Assembly: GCF_000943555.1 (NCBI RefSeq)
Contig: NZ_JTDV01000010.1
Span: 310,001-374,000, forward strand
Direction: 5' to 3'
Length of the DNA: 64,000 nucleotides
Source: Neotamlana nanhaiensis
Lineage (GTDB): Bacteria; Bacteroidota; Bacteroidia; Flavobacteriales; Flavobacteriaceae
The position numbers and the translations under genes are program-made. Shown here one piece after another: positions 16,061 to 24,898 of this stretch. The notes beneath the pieces are model-generated. The model was not told the DNA's origin, did no database searches, and worked only from the letters and a program-made list of their open reading frames with translations. How positions within the stretch are numbered: position 1 is the stretch's first letter; each line of letters starts with the position of its first letter.

Positions 16061-19000
16061 TTGAAACCCGAAAAATCTAACAAATATTTAATAGCAGCGC
16101 TTCTTTTAGGGTTGGCATTTCATGGGAGTTCTATTTTTTTTACTTTAGAAACCACTTACGATGCTTTGATACATTTGTTTTTTGCCGATCATTATGCGAA
16201 TAGCTGGTTTGAACCATGGAATTACGAATGGTACACTGGTTTTACCGTACAAAGCTACCCGCCATTGGTGCATCAATCTATTGGTTTACTGTCGTATGTT
16301 GGCGGTGTAAAATTTGGAATGTTTGCAGTAGCGCTAATTGCAATTATTTTATTTATAACGGGTTCTTACCGCTTTTCTTTACTCATTTCTGGCAACCGAA
16401 CTGTTGCTGGTTACGCCTCGGTTTTAGCTGTATTTTCGTCGTCGTTTGTAGAAACCTTACATATTTTTGGTCAGTTACCTAGTATTGTTGGTGTATCGGT
16501 TTTAATGCATGCCTTACCCGAAATATATTTATGGATTAAAACGGGAAAAAAATGGTATTTAGCCACCTGTTTATCGCTTATTGCTGTTACTGTAACCTCG
16601 CATCACGTTACCCCTATTTTTGGTATGGTATTTTTTATATTCCCATTAATAGGAATGGTAATTATGGATGTTTCTCGAGAGCAGGTTAACACCACTAAAG
16701 AAGTAACTTTCAAGATTTTTTTAAACAGCTTTTTTAAACTTTTTAAACGTATTGTTATTTTTGGAGGTTGCTCGCTGGTTTTAATAGTAGGTTGTATACT
16801 ACCTTATTGGATAAACTCGAAAGCCAACCCAATAACTCAAGTTCCTATTCCACACGGTTCGCGCGATAATTTTTTAGAAATAACCTCGTCCGGACTCGTA
16901 TTTTTCCTAATTCCTTGGGGCGTTTTATTAGTGCTTTTACCTTATATTTTTTACAGATATTATAGCAAGCGTTATATTTTTTTTGGTTTATCTATTACCA
17001 TTCTAACTATTTTAGGTACGGGCGGAACGACGCCAATTCCAATTAAAGTTTTAGGCGAAACGGCATTTAACATATTAACCTTAGATAGATTTACACTTTG
17101 GGCTTCTATAATGTCCATTCCTCTTATGGGTGAATTTGCATATCGATTTGTTGAAGGCGATATGAAAGCATTAATTCAAAATAAGTTTGGTGCAATATAT
17201 CATCGTATAATTGGCGGAATTTTAGCTGGTTTATTTGTGTTTATGGTCGTTTTTACTATGAGTTTAAATTATTTTAGACCATCGCAACCGCAAAAAATTA
17301 AAATGCTACCTATTGTTAATTTCTTAAATCAAGACGACCATGACAAGTGGCGATTTTTAACCCTAGGATTTGGCGATCAAATGGCGTGGCTAAGTGCACA
17401 AACAAACGCTATGACTGTTGATGGAAATTACCATTCGGCACGTCGTTTACCCGAATTAACCACGCGCCCCATAGAACGTTTAGAAAACTCTAAATTTAAA
17501 GGTGTAGCTGGCATTGGCTCGTTACAACAATTTTTAACCACTCCCGAAAAATATAATTTAAAATACATTTTCTCGAACGATAAATTCTACGATCCTATTC
17601 TATTTTTTTGTGGTTGGCAACGTCTGCGACAATTAGAAAATGGTATTATGGTTTGGGAACGACTAAATATTCCTCCAGTTTCATCTATTTTACCCAAAGA
17701 AGATGTCGCTAAATGGCTAAAAATTCACTGGGGCATTATGCCGTTTTTAACTGTTTTAATTGCTTTTATTTTAAATATACAAATGCTATGGGTTAACATG
17801 CTAAAAACCCGTGTAAAGCCTCCTAAGGCGTTTTTAAAATTTAGTATTACTTACAATAAATTTAATAGAAATGTTTTAAGAATTACACATGTGTGGTCCC
17901 TTTTTCTGGCGATAGTTGTGTGTTACGGCATTTATTTATTTTATTTAAAAAACGATTCACAACGAAGTCCTGAAAATGCAATTATAGCATATTATGATGC
18001 ATTAGATTTTAAAGAATTTGAAAAAGCCCACAGCTTAATAGACCCTAAAAGCAACATACCCATTGCGCAATATATGTTAGAAATTTCGGTTACAGACGGC
18101 TTATTAAGCAGTTATGCTAAAATGGATGCCATAAAAGCCGAAGTAATAATGCATAACGATAGTACAGCCACAGCTACGGTATTTACAAACTGGATTACCC
18201 CTTTGGAAAAAATTGCTAAAACCGACTATAAATCGCTTACTAAAATAAAAGGAAAATGGTATTTATTACCCGATGATCTTGATAACGATTTACCTCCAGA
18301 CCAACTTTACTCAAACAACGTTACTAAATATTACAACCAAGGTCGCCGCCGTATTACCACCGAACAAACACACCACGAGGATATTTTAAAACAACCCGTT
18401 TTAGAGGTAATTTCTGCAAAACTTGTAAAATACAATGGTAGTTATGCTATAATTGGCGAAGTACAAAATATTGACAATGTACCAGCCGATATAATTTTAA
18501 AAGGTACACTTTACAACAATAACAATAAACAACTAGCAACCTATAATGCAAAATACCATGTAAAGCATAAACTTATGCCTAAGGAAACTAGTAGTTTCAG
18601 GATTAATTTTGAAGGCATCGCATGGTCTAAAACACAAGATTCTATTCCAGATACTTTTAACCCCGATGAATTTACTCCCGTAGCATTCGAGGAACAACCC
18701 ACCAAATTCAATTTACAAGCAGCTGGAAACGTAGCCGGATCTGATTTATACAAAAGTGTTGTACTAAGCGACCTAAGTATTAACCAAAACAGTATAAGCG
18801 GCAATTTATTTAATAGTGGCATTCAAGAAATTACTATTCCTCAATTACTTATAACGTATTACGATGAAAATAAATCGATGCTTTGGGTGGACCACTTATT
18901 TATAAAAGAAGGTGTTAGGCAAGAGCGCAAACAAGATTTTAATTATCCTATTTTAAATGAAGGTGCTGTAGAAATAATTAATTCTAGCATGAAAAACATT

Positions 19001-19153
19001 TTTGTTAATGGTTTACCTAATGAAGATATTTCGAATAAAATTGTTCCTAATCGTATTTTAAATCATGTAAATAGCGAGCTTCAACCTATAAATCACCCTG
19101 ATTTTAGTTTTATAAAAATTGAAATCAACACCTATATTGCTAGTCCATTTTAA
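16061..19153 (+). CDS. Large polytopic membrane protein, GT-C glycosyltransferase-like, with periplasmic C-terminal domains
   Basis: A 1030-residue protein. The start is a TTG: an in-frame stop lies 15 bases upstream and no ATG lies near. Residues 1-400 contain about ten membrane helices. The first external loop has TLETTYDALIHLFFADHY, an acidic-aromatic segment like that of GT-C enzymes, which use lipid-phosphate sugars. It resembles membrane proteins often labelled 6-pyruvoyl-tetrahydropterin synthase-related. A soluble segment (about 410-550), further helices near 565 and 625, an NTF2-like domain (about 645-760, with NAIIAYYDALDFKEFEKAHSLI) and beta-rich sequence follow. I infer it transfers or polymerises sugars of the matrix glycan, perhaps using the product of the divergent GT2. 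The next gene starts immediately after its stop. Confidence 0.75.
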   Translation: MKPEKSNKYLIAALLLGLAFHGSSIFFTLETTYDALIHLFFADHYANSWFEPWNYEWYTGFTVQSYPPLVHQSIGLLSYVGGVKFGMFAVALIAIILFITGSYRFSLLISGNRTVAGYASVLAVFSSSFVETLHIFGQLPSIVGVSVLMHALPEIYLWIKTGKKWYLATCLSLIAVTVTSHHVTPIFGMVFFIFPLIGMVIMDVSREQVNTTKEVTFKIFLNSFFKLFKRIVIFGGCSLVLIVGCILPYWINSKANPITQVPIPHGSRDNFLEITSSGLVFFLIPWGVLLVLLPYIFYRYYSKRYIFFGLSITILTILGTGGTTPIPIKVLGETAFNILTLDRFTLWASIMSIPLMGEFAYRFVEGDMKALIQNKFGAIYHRIIGGILAGLFVFMVVFTMSLNYFRPSQPQKIKMLPIVNFLNQDDHDKWRFLTLGFGDQMAWLSAQTNAMTVDGNYHSARRLPELTTRPIERLENSKFKGVAGIGSLQQFLTTPEKYNLKYIFSNDKFYDPILFFCGWQRLRQLENGIMVWERLNIPPVSSILPKEDVAKWLKIHWGIMPFLTVLIAFILNIQMLWVNMLKTRVKPPKAFLKFSITYNKFNRNVLRITHVWSLFLAIVVCYGIYLFYLKNDSQRSPENAIIAYYDALDFKEFEKAHSLIDPKSNIPIAQYMLEISVTDGLLSSYAKMDAIKAEVIMHNDSTATATVFTNWITPLEKIAKTDYKSLTKIKGKWYLLPDDLDNDLPPDQLYSNNVTKYYNQGRRRITTEQTHHEDILKQPVLEVISAKLVKYNGSYAIIGEVQNIDNVPADIILKGTLYNNNNKQLATYNAKYHVKHKLMPKETSSFRINFEGIAWSKTQDSIPDTFNPDEFTPVAFEEQPTKFNLQAAGNVAGSDLYKSVVLSDLSINQNSISGNLFNSGIQEITIPQLLITYYDENKSMLWVDHLFIKEGVRQERKQDFNYPILNEGAVEIINSSMKNIFVNGLPNEDISNKIVPNRILNHVNSELQPINHPDFSFIKIEINTYIASPF

Positions 19154-20359
19154 ATGAAATTAAAATTAATATACATATTACTTTTAAGCTTGGTTTCAGT
19201 TATTTTTTCTGAAGCTCAGCAAAATTCATCTATAAAATTATTAACTAACACCGCATCAATACCTGTTGGCGAACCTATCGTTTTAAAATTTTCAAGCAGT
19301 ACTAATTTAAAACCCCTTTTATATTGCTCAAATAGTTATGGTAGCACCGTTTTAGCATCAAAGCTAAATAACAACATTTTAGAATTTACTATCCCAACAA
19401 ACATGACCAATAAAATTGGAGCTATAAACTGGAAAATACTTGGTACACCCGAAAATATTTCAGGCCATTTAACCATTGTTCCAAAACCCCAAGTAGCATC
19501 AATGGAAACCTACATTGGGCCGCCAAGTATTGAAGCCGGCGGTACAGATTATAGTATGCTTGTTGTAATTCCTACCGATAGTTTAGACAACCCTGTACCA
19601 ACCAATACTTTAGTAAACGTAAAACATCAATTTATAAATATTGAAGAAACTAATGCCGTTTATACCAAAAACCTAATAGCTTACCGTAATATTTACGCAC
19701 ATAAAAAAGATGGACGCATTTTGGTGTCTTCTGAAAGTTTAGGAACAAATTCAAAAGAATTCACGGTAAATGCTATGCCTGCAATTCCATCAAATTTTAC
19801 CATTATGGTAAATCGGCCACATAATTACGCCGATGGAAACCAAATAACCACGTGCACGACTTCTGTAATAAAAGATGCACATAACAATGTGGTAAGTGAT
19901 GGTACTTTTGTTAACTTTTTTATTACGAATAATAAAGGTTACGTTTTAAAGTCATCGGGGTTAACCATTAACGGCATTGCTACTGCTAAAATTATTCATC
20001 CAGATTATGGCGACACTTGGCGCATAAAAGCCTATGTTGAAGGTATGGCCGAAAGCAACTCTATTTTGGTAAGCTACCAACAAGTTATTCAAGATTTTGA
20101 AGTTGCTTTTAAAAATAAAAACCGCAATCTAACCATTGGACCTTTACAAAGTTTTATGAAACAGATGATACCCGATGGCATGCAGGTAAAACTTCAAATT
20201 CATCAAAACAACAAACGCATTGAAACCTTTATAAAAACTTCTTTTAATGGCTATGTAACCTTTAATTTAAAACCCGAAATTTTTAAAAACGGCACATATG
20301 ATATAACCGTTGAAACTGCTGGAATTACAAAAGAATTTAAAACCTTAACGTTATGGTAA
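19154..20359 (+). CDS. Secreted protein with bacterial Ig-like/invasin-type domains
   Basis: A 401-residue protein with a signal peptide (KLKLIYILLLSLVSVIFSEAQ) and only beta-strand-rich sequence after it. The middle part (about 210-315) has the alternating pattern of a Big_1/invasin Ig-like domain: DGNQITTCTTSVIKDAHNNVV, SDGTFVNFFITNNKG and GIATAKIIHP. No enzymatic motif is visible. It starts directly after the stop of the GT-C-like protein and overlaps the glycoside hydrolase gene by 7 bases. Probably a periplasmic partner or scaffold of the polysaccharide machinery; this rests on context only. Confidence 0.78.
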   Translation: MKLKLIYILLLSLVSVIFSEAQQNSSIKLLTNTASIPVGEPIVLKFSSSTNLKPLLYCSNSYGSTVLASKLNNNILEFTIPTNMTNKIGAINWKILGTPENISGHLTIVPKPQVASMETYIGPPSIEAGGTDYSMLVVIPTDSLDNPVPTNTLVNVKHQFINIEETNAVYTKNLIAYRNIYAHKKDGRILVSSESLGTNSKEFTVNAMPAIPSNFTIMVNRPHNYADGNQITTCTTSVIKDAHNNVVSDGTFVNFFITNNKGYVLKSSGLTINGIATAKIIHPDYGDTWRIKAYVEGMAESNSILVSYQQVIQDFEVAFKNKNRNLTIGPLQSFMKQMIPDGMQVKLQIHQNNKRIETFIKTSFNGYVTFNLKPEIFKNGTYDITVETAGITKEFKTLTLW

Positions 20360-21870
20360 GTTTAAACAAAACTATTATGCGAACCATACTTATTGCATCG
20401 TATATTATGCTTATAGCCCTTTTAACTTATGGTTTAAGTGCTATTTTTAGCTATTTAAATACAGGAGCCGACCGCAGTAAAATGCTCCATACAGAAATTG
20501 CAAAGGTGGAGCAGTATTTACCAAAAATTATTTGGCAACCATTACGTAACGAAGGTCGCCCCATGGATAATGAAAACTTAAATACCTTACAAAACGATTA
20601 CCTCGATGCATGGTACGTTAAGCAAATTGCTTACAAAACCAATAAAATAGCTGGCATTAAAGATTACTATACCGAAAGTGCACGCGAAAATTTGTATCGC
20701 TTTATTGAGCTTAACAAAAAAAACAACATTTCGATTGAAGCAACAACGCTTAACCATAATCCTAATTTAGATTTTTTTAGTGAAGATGGCCAACTTGCCG
20801 TAATTACCGATAAGGATGTAACTGAATACAAACGCATATTTAAAAACGATAGTCTTTTACACGAAACCAATGAAACTTCGACTTACAAAATTGTATTTTT
20901 ACTTGAAGATGGCTTTTGGCGTATAAGGCATATGGTAAAAGAACAAACACAAGAAACAAAACAAACCTCTGCAACTATAAGCACCAATAGTTTAAACATT
21001 AAAGGTATAAATTACTATCCGCAAGCCACACCATGGGATATGTTTGGCGACCAGTTTTCGACCGACACTTTAGCGCAAGACTTTAAAATTATTAAAGATG
21101 CTGGATTAAATTCTATTAGAATTTTTGTGCAATACGACGATTTTGGTGCGGCAAAAGTAAATCCTTTAAAACTTAAAAAACTATTACAAACACTGGATAT
21201 TGCAAAAGAGCATAACTTAAAAGTGGTTTTAACCTTGTTTGATTTTTATGGCGATTATTCGATGATGAATTGGACACTTAACCAACGCCATGCCGAACAA
21301 ATAATTAGCGCAGTAAAAAACCATGACGCTATATTGGCTTACGATATAAAAAACGAACCAAATTTAGATTTTGAATCTAGAGGTAAACAAAATGTAATAG
21401 CTTGGTTAGAAAAAATGATTGATTTAGTAAAAACAATGGATAAAAAACACCCGGTTACCATAGGATGGTCCAACACCCAAAGTGCCACAATTTTATTGAG
21501 TAAAGTTGATTTTGTTTCGTTTCATTATTACGAAGATTTAAAGCAATTAAACGAGGCGATAACATCCTTAAAAAAGCAAATAAAAAACAAAGCTATTGTT
21601 ATGCAGGAATTTGGATTATCGTCGTATAACGGGTTTTGGAAACCCTTTGGAAGCACCGAAGAAGACCAAGCAAATTATCATAAAATGGCACAAAACATAA
21701 TTGCTAAAAATGAGTTACAATTTATGTCTTGGACCTTATACGACTTTGCTAAAATACCAAAGGAAGTCGTTGGTCGACTTCCATGGCGAAAACGAGTTCA
21801 AGGGCATTTTGGCTTTATTAACCAAAACCGAGAGACTAAACCCGCCTTTCAATATATTTCTAAAGAATAA
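20353..21870 (+). CDS. Membrane-anchored GH5-like glycoside hydrolase
   Basis: The 505-residue protein has an N-terminal transmembrane anchor (about residues 10-30), a periplasmic NTF2-like domain (about 65-200, ending FLLEDGFWRIRHMVKE) and a TIM-barrel domain (about 215-500). The barrel has clan GH-A hallmarks: the acid/base Glu in YDIKNEPNLDF and the nucleophile Glu in VMQEFGLSS. Cellulase-like family 5 is the best description; the glycan is not predictable. Exopolysaccharide operons often include a hydrolase (PslG, PelA, PgaB), so trimming or release of the polymer made by the neighbours is likely. It overlaps the Ig-like gene by 7 bases, and its 3' end overlaps the convergent glycosyltransferase gene by 11 bases. 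Confidence 0.85.
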   Translation: MVSLNKTIMRTILIASYIMLIALLTYGLSAIFSYLNTGADRSKMLHTEIAKVEQYLPKIIWQPLRNEGRPMDNENLNTLQNDYLDAWYVKQIAYKTNKIAGIKDYYTESARENLYRFIELNKKNNISIEATTLNHNPNLDFFSEDGQLAVITDKDVTEYKRIFKNDSLLHETNETSTYKIVFLLEDGFWRIRHMVKEQTQETKQTSATISTNSLNIKGINYYPQATPWDMFGDQFSTDTLAQDFKIIKDAGLNSIRIFVQYDDFGAAKVNPLKLKKLLQTLDIAKEHNLKVVLTLFDFYGDYSMMNWTLNQRHAEQIISAVKNHDAILAYDIKNEPNLDFESRGKQNVIAWLEKMIDLVKTMDKKHPVTIGWSNTQSATILLSKVDFVSFHYYEDLKQLNEAITSLKKQIKNKAIVMQEFGLSSYNGFWKPFGSTEEDQANYHKMAQNIIAKNELQFMSWTLYDFAKIPKEVVGRLPWRKRVQGHFGFINQNRETKPAFQYISKE

Positions 21871-23077
21871 CTTCGTTTGTAGCTAATTCTTCTCTATTAT
21901 TTCGCTTTGATAGTATACTTTTAAAAGTAGCCACATACATTTGAGCTATTTTAGACATGGGGTATGCCGTAGCTGCTTTATAATTGGCTTTTCCAAGCTT
22001 AACTCGGTATTCCTCATTGGTTACAATGGCTTCAATAGCATTAGCTAAACTAGTTACCGAGGTTGGCTCGAAAAACTCACCGCGATAACCTTCATCTTTT
22101 ATTAAAAGTGCTAAATCTCCTAAATCGGGCATTACAACCGCTTTCCCATAACTACCCGCTTGATGTAAAACTCCAGAACTTCCAGTAGTTGAAGTATATG
22201 GAAATACCACCACAGCACTATCGTTAAACAAACCAGGAACCTCATGCTCTTCTACATAACCTGTAAATCGTAGTTGCTTAACATGACAATATTGTTGTTT
22301 TACCCCCTCTAAATATCCTGGAACATTTGGGTTATCGGTTCCTGCAATTACAATTTCAAGATTCAATCCTGTTTTAGTTCGCACTTGCTCTACGGCTTCA
22401 ATCATCTGCTCTACCTTTTTATAAGTACCAAACTTACCAAAAGTCATAATTTGCATTGGCGCTTTTGGTATGTTATAATTTGGCTCTTCAGCTATCTCAA
22501 ACGTACCATGAGGTATTAATTTCACGTTTTTAGCGTGATATTTATCCTGTAAAATATCAACATACTTTTGCATAGTTAGTGCAACGGTATCGGCTTGAAG
22601 TATTAAACGTGTTAAACTAGAACCAATAAAACCATATATTTTTTGCATAAGCTTACTATTTGTAAAACCTGCACTGCCTAAATCTACCTCTTCTAAAATA
22701 TTATGAAGCAAAACTATACTAGGAATACGCTTTAATTTACAAACAAGTGGCAACATTAAACCTAAAGCGGCAGCTACTTTTTTATCGCCAAATTTCATAA
22801 ACTGTAAATTAAACAATACCGCATCGGGTTTCGTATTGTTAATAGCCTTAGTTACACTAAAAATATTTTTATAACTATTAAAACTCCAACATTCTTTAAC
22901 AGTAATTTTACAACCTGCTTCGGTAAAGTTAAGATCCTTATTGCCTTCTGTTTTATCGGTTAGTAATATAAGTTCTGTAATATCTTCCTGTTGCCTAAAT
23001 TGTTTTACAAGATGGTATGCATACTCATTTAAAGTAACCTTACTTGGCGGATAAGCTGTAACTAGTGCTAATTTCAT
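21860..23077 (-). CDS. Family 4-like (GT-B) glycosyltransferase
   Basis: The 405-residue protein has a GT-B fold pattern. The N-domain begins KLALVTAYPPSKVTLNEYAYHLVKQF. The C-domain has MTFGKFGTYKKVEQMIEAV, IVIAGTDNPNVPGYLEGV, LRFTGYVEEHEVPGLFNDSAVVVFPYTSTTGSSGVLHQAGSYG and the acidic nucleotide-sugar segment near GYRGEFFEPTS. It should add a sugar from a nucleotide-sugar donor to a lipid-linked intermediate in the cytoplasm. It is preceded by a LytTR-type operator, and its 3' end overlaps the convergent hydrolase gene by 11 bases. Confidence 0.9.
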   Translation of the reverse strand: MKLALVTAYPPSKVTLNEYAYHLVKQFRQQEDITELILLTDKTEGNKDLNFTEAGCKITVKECWSFNSYKNIFSVTKAINNTKPDAVLFNLQFMKFGDKKVAAALGLMLPLVCKLKRIPSIVLLHNILEEVDLGSAGFTNSKLMQKIYGFIGSSLTRLILQADTVALTMQKYVDILQDKYHAKNVKLIPHGTFEIAEEPNYNIPKAPMQIMTFGKFGTYKKVEQMIEAVEQVRTKTGLNLEIVIAGTDNPNVPGYLEGVKQQYCHVKQLRFTGYVEEHEVPGLFNDSAVVVFPYTSTTGSSGVLHQAGSYGKAVVMPDLGDLALLIKDEGYRGEFFEPTSVTSLANAIEAIVTNEEYRVKLGKANYKAATAYPMSKIAQMYVATFKSILSKRNNREELATNEVIL

Positions 23078-23103
23078 GATATAGATTTTTTAGGATTATG
23101 GTA

Positions 23104-23194
23104 CAAATTTGAGGATTTACCTTACTTTAATAAGTAATTTTAGATAGAACGCTATTTTAGTGTAGACGAATGGTAATTTGCTTTAGACTAGACT
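23104..23194 (-). promoter_or_regulatory. LytTR-type operator and -7 box upstream of the GT-B glycosyltransferase
   Basis: The 16-bp word GTGTAGACGAATGGTA is at 23160-23175. A partial second half-site, TAGACTAGACT, starts at 23184, 21 bases from TAGACGAATGG at 23163. Fifty-one bases downstream on the minus strand is CAAATTTG (23111-23104), one mismatch from TAnnTTTG, 26 bases before the ATG at 23077. The second half-site overlaps the stop codon of the upstream flippase gene. Confidence 0.72.
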
Positions 23195-24452
23195 ATTTTT
23201 TATGATTTAACTTAAAAAACGCCATTTGAATAATAAGTAAAAGTAACATAGCTATTATTTGCATATGTACAACCTGAGATAAGCTATCGTGAAAAAACAC
23301 AACTAATCCCATTTGCAAAACCCCAAAAACACCCGATATTATAACGGGCAAGTATTTATCGAGCGATAAATAATAATATGCAAAAATATTTGAAATAGCG
23401 AACATCGAGGTGGCTAAAGCGTATTTCCATAATAAGGGTGCCATAGCTAAATAACTTTTACCAAATAACAGGGTAATAGCCGTTTTTGGAAATAAGGCGC
23501 ATACTAATGTAATTAAAATGGCAATTCCTGCTATATAGGCCACATACTTAAATAAAACTGGAGCTGTTTCTTTTCCTTCTTTTTTTAATTGAATTACTGT
23601 TGGTAATAATAACATTACAAACATCCAAGCTATAAAATAAACGATACGTCCTATTAAAGCTAACGATGCATACAAGCCTGCATCGTACGATTCAAAATAA
23701 TGCTTTACCAATAAAATATCGCTATTATTTATTATAATTTGGGTTAACTCATAAAAAGCTGTAATTACAAAAAAACTTCTAATTGCTTTTGTATTAGTTT
23801 GGCTTAACGATAAATGCTTTACCGATACTATTTTAGGCATCTTAAATGGTACTAAGCCAAACATAAACGACACTAAAATACCAATGGCTATTACTATTGA
23901 AGACTGCAAATTTAACATATAAATTAACCCTAAAGTAATAACCAAACGGCTTAACATTTCGCCTTGGTAGGTAATTGACAGCGACTTAAACGCTTTTTTC
24001 CCTTGGTAAACACCGCGATTTACGCTCATTATAAAATACAGCGGCACACCAAAGCCAAAAACCATAAACATACTGGCAGACGATGTATTGAAAACCACTT
24101 GCAATTGGTTAGCAAATAAAACAATTAGCAATCCTAAAACAACACCTACCAAAAGGGCATTCTTATAAATTTTACTAATAAAACTGTTAAACGTATCGTT
24201 CTCAAACAACACCGAAAATTTTGCTGTAACCAATTGAAATGTCATGGCTGCAAAACTTAAAACCAGCAAAAAAGTAATTAAAACGGCTGCATCTGCAAAT
24301 TGCGCAGGTCCTAAAATACGACCCAGAATTAAATTGTATAAATAATTACCTCCATTAACAATTAGTACGCTAAGCATAAACAATTGTTCTGGAGTAATTT
24401 TCCTTGTTTTTAAAGTGGCTAAAAGTTGCATGATAGATTTGGAGTTTATCAA
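23193..24452 (-). CDS. Wzx-like polysaccharide flippase (MATE/MOP superfamily)
   Basis: A 419-residue protein with about 12 predicted membrane helices and no soluble domain. It has the MOP-exporter pattern of O-antigen/capsule flippases: LYNLILGRILGPAQFADAAVL in helix 1-2, GVYQGKKAFKSLSITYQGEMLSRL, and NNSDILLVKHYFESYDAGLYASLALIGRIVYFIAW. Such proteins move lipid-linked repeat units across the inner membrane. It lies 19 bases downstream of the STAS gene and probably shares its operator-controlled promoter. Together with the glycosyltransferases it marks this region as a polysaccharide export locus. Confidence 0.88.
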   Translation of the reverse strand: MINSKSIMQLLATLKTRKITPEQLFMLSVLIVNGGNYLYNLILGRILGPAQFADAAVLITFLLVLSFAAMTFQLVTAKFSVLFENDTFNSFISKIYKNALLVGVVLGLLIVLFANQLQVVFNTSSASMFMVFGFGVPLYFIMSVNRGVYQGKKAFKSLSITYQGEMLSRLVITLGLIYMLNLQSSIVIAIGILVSFMFGLVPFKMPKIVSVKHLSLSQTNTKAIRSFFVITAFYELTQIIINNSDILLVKHYFESYDAGLYASLALIGRIVYFIAWMFVMLLLPTVIQLKKEGKETAPVLFKYVAYIAGIAILITLVCALFPKTAITLLFGKSYLAMAPLLWKYALATSMFAISNIFAYYYLSLDKYLPVIISGVFGVLQMGLVVFFHDSLSQVVHMQIIAMLLLLIIQMAFFKLNHKK

Positions 24453-24471
24453 TGTTGGGGCTATTAATAAT

Positions 24472-24756
24472 TTATAGGTTACTTATGTTTTGATTATAAA
24501 ATTCGCTAATTTGCTTACCTTCAACCGATAAGACTTTTTTCTTCTCAAAAGCAAATAAGTTAAGTTCTATAAAGGCTTTTATTCCTGCCAGACTTATAGA
24601 CTTTACCTTATCAACGTTCAAAATAATTTCACTATAACGATTAAAAAGTGCTATAATCTCGTTTTTAAATTGCGAAACGTTAGAGGCGTCTATTTCGCCT
24701 TCTATCACAAAAATCTTATTTTTAGATATAATTTCCATAGTCATTTTGCGTAACAT
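24472..24756 (-). CDS. STAS-domain protein (anti-sigma-factor antagonist-like)
   Basis: A small single STAS domain: MEIISKNKIFVIEGEIDASNVSQFKNE, then IILNVDKVKSISLAGIKAFIEL, where SISLAG corresponds to the DSSG phosphorylation loop of SpoIIAA. I start it at 24756 (94 residues) because the predicted -7 box at 24784-24791 overlaps the longest ORF start at 24786. ATG at 24744 or 24738 is also possible. No anti-sigma kinase or PP2C partner is encoded here. In Pseudomonas the STAS protein HsbA is downstream of HptB, so a link to the Hpt protein at 30845 is conceivable. It precedes the flippase gene in one operon. Confidence 0.8.
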   Translation of the reverse strand: MLRKMTMEIISKNKIFVIEGEIDASNVSQFKNEIIALFNRYSEIILNVDKVKSISLAGIKAFIELNLFAFEKKKVLSVEGKQISEFYNQNISNL

Positions 24757-24783
24757 TAATTTATTATTCGTTTGATATTGATG

Positions 24784-24853
24784 CAAATATCATTTAAATA
24801 TCAACCGACGGCTTTTAAATTTCGGTGAGTTGCAATTTGCTGTAGGTGAATGA
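24784..24853 (-). promoter_or_regulatory. Diverged LytTR-type operator and -7 box upstream of STAS-flippase
   Basis: TGTAGGTGAATGA at 24841 is a diverged copy of the 16-bp operator word. A related half-site, TCGGTGAGTTG, starts at 24822, 21 bases from TAGGTGAATGA at 24843. On the minus strand GATATTTG (24791-24784) is a 7/8 match to TAnnTTTG and lies exactly 51 bases from the 24843 half-site, the same spacing as at the other loci. The site also lies 46-77 bases upstream of the plus-strand TPR/beta-barrel gene, where TATCACTA at 24879 is a weak -7 candidate. Confidence 0.6.
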
Positions 24854-24898
24854 AGTGCATTTTGGTATTAACTTGCAGTATCACTAATATTTAAAATT

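Noticed and set aside
23145-23155. TAGAACGCTAT as a third half-site near 23163
   Set aside because: Spacing is 18 bp and it needs an inserted base; not consistent with the 21-bp rule.
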